DNA from: Caulobacteraceae bacterium
Lineage (GTDB): Bacteria; Pseudomonadota; Alphaproteobacteria; Caulobacterales; Caulobacteraceae
Assembly (NCBI GenBank): GCA_004144935.1
Contig: SDZP01000156.1
Span: 1 to 7,746 of the forward strand
Reading direction: 5' to 3'
DNA length: 7,746 bases
A program made the position numbers and the translations under genes. The notes under the pieces were generated by a model that was not told the origin of the DNA, ran no database searches, and worked only from the letters and a program-made list of their open reading frames with translations. Below are positions 5,560 through 7,746 of this stretch, piece after piece; position 1 is the stretch's first letter; each line of letters begins with the position of its first letter.

Positions 5560-7044
5560 ATGACCGGCATTCTCTCCCTCATCACCTTCTCGCCGCTGAT
5601 CGGCGTCCTCGCCATCCTGGCCATCAAGCTGTCGGGCCGCACCGGCCAGGCGGCCGACAACGCCGCGCGCTGGATCAGCCTGACAACCACCGTGGTCACC
5701 TTCGGCCTCAGCCTGTTGATGCTGGCGGCCTTCAAGGCCGGCGATCCGGGCTTCCAGTTCCTGGAGGAGTTCCCGCTGTTCGCGGGCCTGCACTACCGGA
5801 TGGGCGTCGACGGCATCTCCATCCTGTTCGTGGTGCTGACCGCCTTCCTGATGCCGCTCTGTATCGCCGCCTCGTGGAAGTCGATCGAGACCCGCGTGCC
5901 GGAATACATGATCGCCTTCCTGATCCTGCAGGTGCTGGTCATCGGCGTCTTCACCGCGCTGGACCTGATCCTCTTCTACATGTTCTTCGAATTCGGCCTG
6001 GTGCCGATGTTCCTGATCATCGGCATCTGGGGCGGCAAGCGGCGGGTCTACGCGGCCTTCAAGTTCTTCCTCTACACCCTGCTGGGCAGCGTGCTGATGC
6101 TGGCTGCCGTGCTGGCCATGATCGGCATCGCCGGCACCAGCTCGATCCCCGAGCTGATGCAATACAAGTTCGACCCGATGCTGCAGACCTGGCTGTGGCT
6201 GGCCTTCTTCGCCTCGTTCGCGGTGAAGATGCCGATGTGGCCGGTCCACACCTGGCTGCCCGACGCCCACGTCGAGGCGCCGACGGCCGGCTCCGTCATC
6301 CTGGCCGGCATCCTCCTGAAGCTCGGCGGCTACGGCTTCCTGCGCTTCAGCTTGCCGATGTTCCCGCAGGCGTCCGAGGTCTGGGCCCCGCTGGTCTTCG
6401 GCCTGTCGGCCGTCGCCATCATCTACACCTCGCTGGTCGCCTTCCGGCAGACCGACATCAAGAAGCTGATCGCCTACAGTTCGGTCGCCCACATGGGCTT
6501 CGTGACCATGGGCATCTTCAGCGGCAACGAGATCGGGGTGCAGGGCGCGGTCTACCAGATGATCAGCCACGGGGTGATCTCCGGGGCGCTCTTCCTCTGC
6601 GTCGGCATCGTCTATGACCGCATGCACACCCGCGAGATCGCCTTCTACGGCGGCCTGACCCAGCGCATGCCCTGGTACGCGGCGGTCTTCCTGCTGTTCA
6701 CCATGGGCAACGTCGGCCTGCCGGGCACCAGCGGCTTCGTCGGCGAGATCATGACCCTGACCGGCGTCTACCAGGCCTCGACCTGGACGGCCCTGCTGGC
6801 CGCCACCGGCGTCATCCTCTCGGCGGTCTACGCCCTGACCCTCTACCGACGCGTGATGTTCGGCGAGATCACCAACCCTCAGCTAGCAAGCATCACCGAC
6901 CTGGACTGGCGCGAGATCGCCATCTTCGTTCCGCTGATCGTCTCGACCCTGTTCCTCGGGATCTATCCGCACAGCATCTTCCAATACACCGGCGCCTCCG
7001 TCGACGCGCTGGTCGGCGCCTATCGCGCCGCGACGGGCGGGTAA
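5560..7044 (+). CDS. nuoM: NADH-quinone oxidoreductase subunit M
   Basis: NuoM (ND4 homologue) is the middle antiporter-like proton-pumping subunit of the membrane arm, between NuoL and NuoN. The 494-residue product has the family length and about 14 hydrophobic segments. Key residues are in place: Glu144 in MFFEFGLVPMF (TM5), Lys223 in VKMPMWPVHTWLPDAH (TM7), Lys254 in GILLKLGGYG (TM8) and Glu396 in TSGFVGEIM (TM12). They correspond to E. coli Glu144, Lys234, Lys265 and Glu407. The nearby WLPDAHVEAPTAGSVILAG stretch is strongly diagnostic. The gene starts 9 bases after nuoL at an ATG. AGGA sits only two bases upstream and GAGGG twelve bases upstream, so translation may rely partly on coupling to nuoL. 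It ends with TAA at 7042-7044, and nuoN follows after 10 bases. Confidence 0.97.
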   Translation: MTGILSLITFSPLIGVLAILAIKLSGRTGQAADNAARWISLTTTVVTFGLSLLMLAAFKAGDPGFQFLEEFPLFAGLHYRMGVDGISILFVVLTAFLMPLCIAASWKSIETRVPEYMIAFLILQVLVIGVFTALDLILFYMFFEFGLVPMFLIIGIWGGKRRVYAAFKFFLYTLLGSVLMLAAVLAMIGIAGTSSIPELMQYKFDPMLQTWLWLAFFASFAVKMPMWPVHTWLPDAHVEAPTAGSVILAGILLKLGGYGFLRFSLPMFPQASEVWAPLVFGLSAVAIIYTSLVAFRQTDIKKLIAYSSVAHMGFVTMGIFSGNEIGVQGAVYQMISHGVISGALFLCVGIVYDRMHTREIAFYGGLTQRMPWYAAVFLLFTMGNVGLPGTSGFVGEIMTLTGVYQASTWTALLAATGVILSAVYALTLYRRVMFGEITNPQLASITDLDWREIAIFVPLIVSTLFLGIYPHSIFQYTGASVDALVGAYRAATGG

Positions 7045-7047
7045 GGG
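7043..7047 (+). promoter_or_regulatory. Ribosome-binding site of nuoN
   Basis: AAGGG overlaps the nuoM stop and lies seven bases before the ATG at 7055. This spacing favours 7055 over the in-frame ATG at 7061, although both remain possible and differ by only two residues. Confidence 0.5.
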
Positions 7048-7054
7048 TCACGCC

Positions 7055-7746
7055 ATGTTCATGAGCCACCTCTCCCTGGCCTGGCCCGAAGTCGTCCTGA
7101 TGGCCGCCGCCTGCCTGCTGCTGGTCTGGGGCGCCTTCCACGGCAAGGTCACCGCCCTGTTCAACGGCGTCGCCGTCCTGGCGCTGATCGCCGCCGCCGT
7201 GTTGGCCATGGTCGGCCCGCACGGCAGCGCCTTCGCCGGCGGACTGATCTCCGATCCGATCTCGGCCTTCGCCAAGGTCTTCATCTACGGCTTCTCGGCC
7301 GTGGCCATCCTGCTGTCGGACCGCTGGCTGGCCCGCCAGGGCGAGGCCAAGTTCGAGCTCACCGTGCTGATCGTCCTCGCCGCCCTCGGCATGGGCGTCA
7401 TGGCCAGCGCCGGCGACCTGATCAGCCTCTACATGGGCATCGAGCTGCACAGCCTGGCCCTCTACGTCCTCGCCGCCTACCGCCGCGATGACGCCAAGGG
7501 CTCGGAAGCGGGCCTGAAGTATTTCGTGCTCGGCGCGCTCAGCTCCGGCCTGCTGCTCTACGGCGCCTCGCTGATCTACGGCTTCGCCGGCTCCACCCAG
7601 TTCCCGGTCATCGCCGCGGCGGTGCAGGACGGCGGCGCCCAGGGCGGGGTGCTGTTCGGCCTGGTCTTCCTGATCTGCGGTATCGCCTTCAAGGTTTCGG
7701 CCGCGCCCTTCCACATGTGGACGCCCGACGTTTACGAAGGCGCGCC
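7055..7746 (+). CDS. nuoN: NADH-quinone oxidoreductase subunit N, N-terminal part (3' end outside window)
   Basis: NuoN (ND2 homologue) is the antiporter-like pump subunit closest to NuoK/NuoJ. 230 complete codons are visible before the window ends, roughly the first half of a protein usually near 480 residues. The frame has no stop to the edge. The N-terminus (MFMSHLSLAWPEVVLM) leads into a series of hydrophobic segments. Diagnostic residues are Glu130 in LYMGIELHSLALYVL (TM5), Lys155 in GLKYFVLGALSSGL (TM6) and Lys213 in FKVSAAPFHMWTPDVYEGA (TM7), matching the E. coli Glu133, Lys158 and Lys217 positions of the proton path. The start is the ATG 10 bases after the nuoM stop. As nuoN is the usual last nuo gene, the pump set L-M-N is complete if the rest lies downstream. 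Confidence 0.96.
   Translation, partial: MFMSHLSLAWPEVVLMAAACLLLVWGAFHGKVTALFNGVAVLALIAAAVLAMVGPHGSAFAGGLISDPISAFAKVFIYGFSAVAILLSDRWLARQGEAKFELTVLIVLAALGMGVMASAGDLISLYMGIELHSLALYVLAAYRRDDAKGSEAGLKYFVLGALSSGLLLYGASLIYGFAGSTQFPVIAAAVQDGGAQGGVLFGLVFLICGIAFKVSAAPFHMWTPDVYEGA

Noticed and set aside
3283..6627. A very long open frame on the minus strand (over 1100 codons) antisense to nuoK, nuoL and nuoM
   Set aside because: Its product is dominated by Asp, His, Gln, Glu, Gly and Arg without any recognisable domain. This is what the complement of GC-biased hydrophobic codons yields. The plus strand carries unmistakable conserved subunits throughout.
6883..6894. Short run of less GC-rich codons (CTA GCA AGC ATC) near the end of nuoM as a possible insertion scar
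   Set aside because: The encoded protein stays in frame and fits the variable cytoplasmic loop before the last helix. There are no flanking repeats, and a few rare codons are expected by chance.
6893..7714. Minus-strand open frame antisense to the end of nuoM and to nuoN
   Set aside because: The plus strand encodes NuoN with its TM5 Glu, TM6 Lys and TM7 Lys motifs. The antisense product is charged low-complexity sequence.

Overview
The window is an uninterrupted plus-strand stretch of a nuo operon, encoding the bacterial proton-pumping NADH:ubiquinone oxidoreductase (respiratory complex I). It runs from the 3' part of nuoG to the 5' part of nuoN. The order is nuoG (partial), nuoH, a small lipoprotein gene, nuoI, nuoJ, nuoK, nuoL, nuoM, nuoN (partial). 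The high GC content, the strong G/C preference at third codon positions and the character of the subunits point to an alphaproteobacterium. My best guess is the Caulobacterales (Caulobacter/Phenylobacterium-like); that is an inference, since no rRNA or other marker gene is present.

Layout: positions 1-648 hold the C-terminal part of NuoG, and nuoH follows after 3 bases with a GTG start. A 78-codon lipoprotein gene (1731-1967) is wedged between nuoH and nuoI and overlaps both by stop/start fusions (TGATG and ATGA). nuoI (1964-2452) encodes the two-cluster ferredoxin-like subunit. The largest gap in the window (61 bases, 2453-2513) contains a small perfect inverted repeat and the nuoJ ribosome-binding region. 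nuoJ and nuoK overlap by ATGA. nuoL, nuoM and nuoN, the three antiporter-like pump subunits, follow with 8-10 base gaps. nuoN runs off the 3' edge. No promoter, terminator, tRNA, insertion sequence or CRISPR array is visible, and no stretch over 300 bases lacks a gene.

Together the genes encode part of the peripheral arm (NuoG, NuoI) and most of the membrane arm (H, J, K, L, M, N). Electrons from NADH pass through iron-sulfur clusters in G and I to ubiquinone at the H-containing interface, and the energy released drives proton translocation through K/J and the L, M and N channels. The acid and base residues expected for pumping are present in K, L, M and the visible part of N.

The window is mostly ordinary housekeeping DNA. 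Two things stand out. One is the lipoprotein gene translationally locked inside the operon, a candidate lineage-specific accessory or assembly factor for complex I. The other is a histidine/aspartate-rich insertion of about 50 residues in the cytoplasmic loop between TM13 and TM14 of NuoL, which contains an internal near-repeat.
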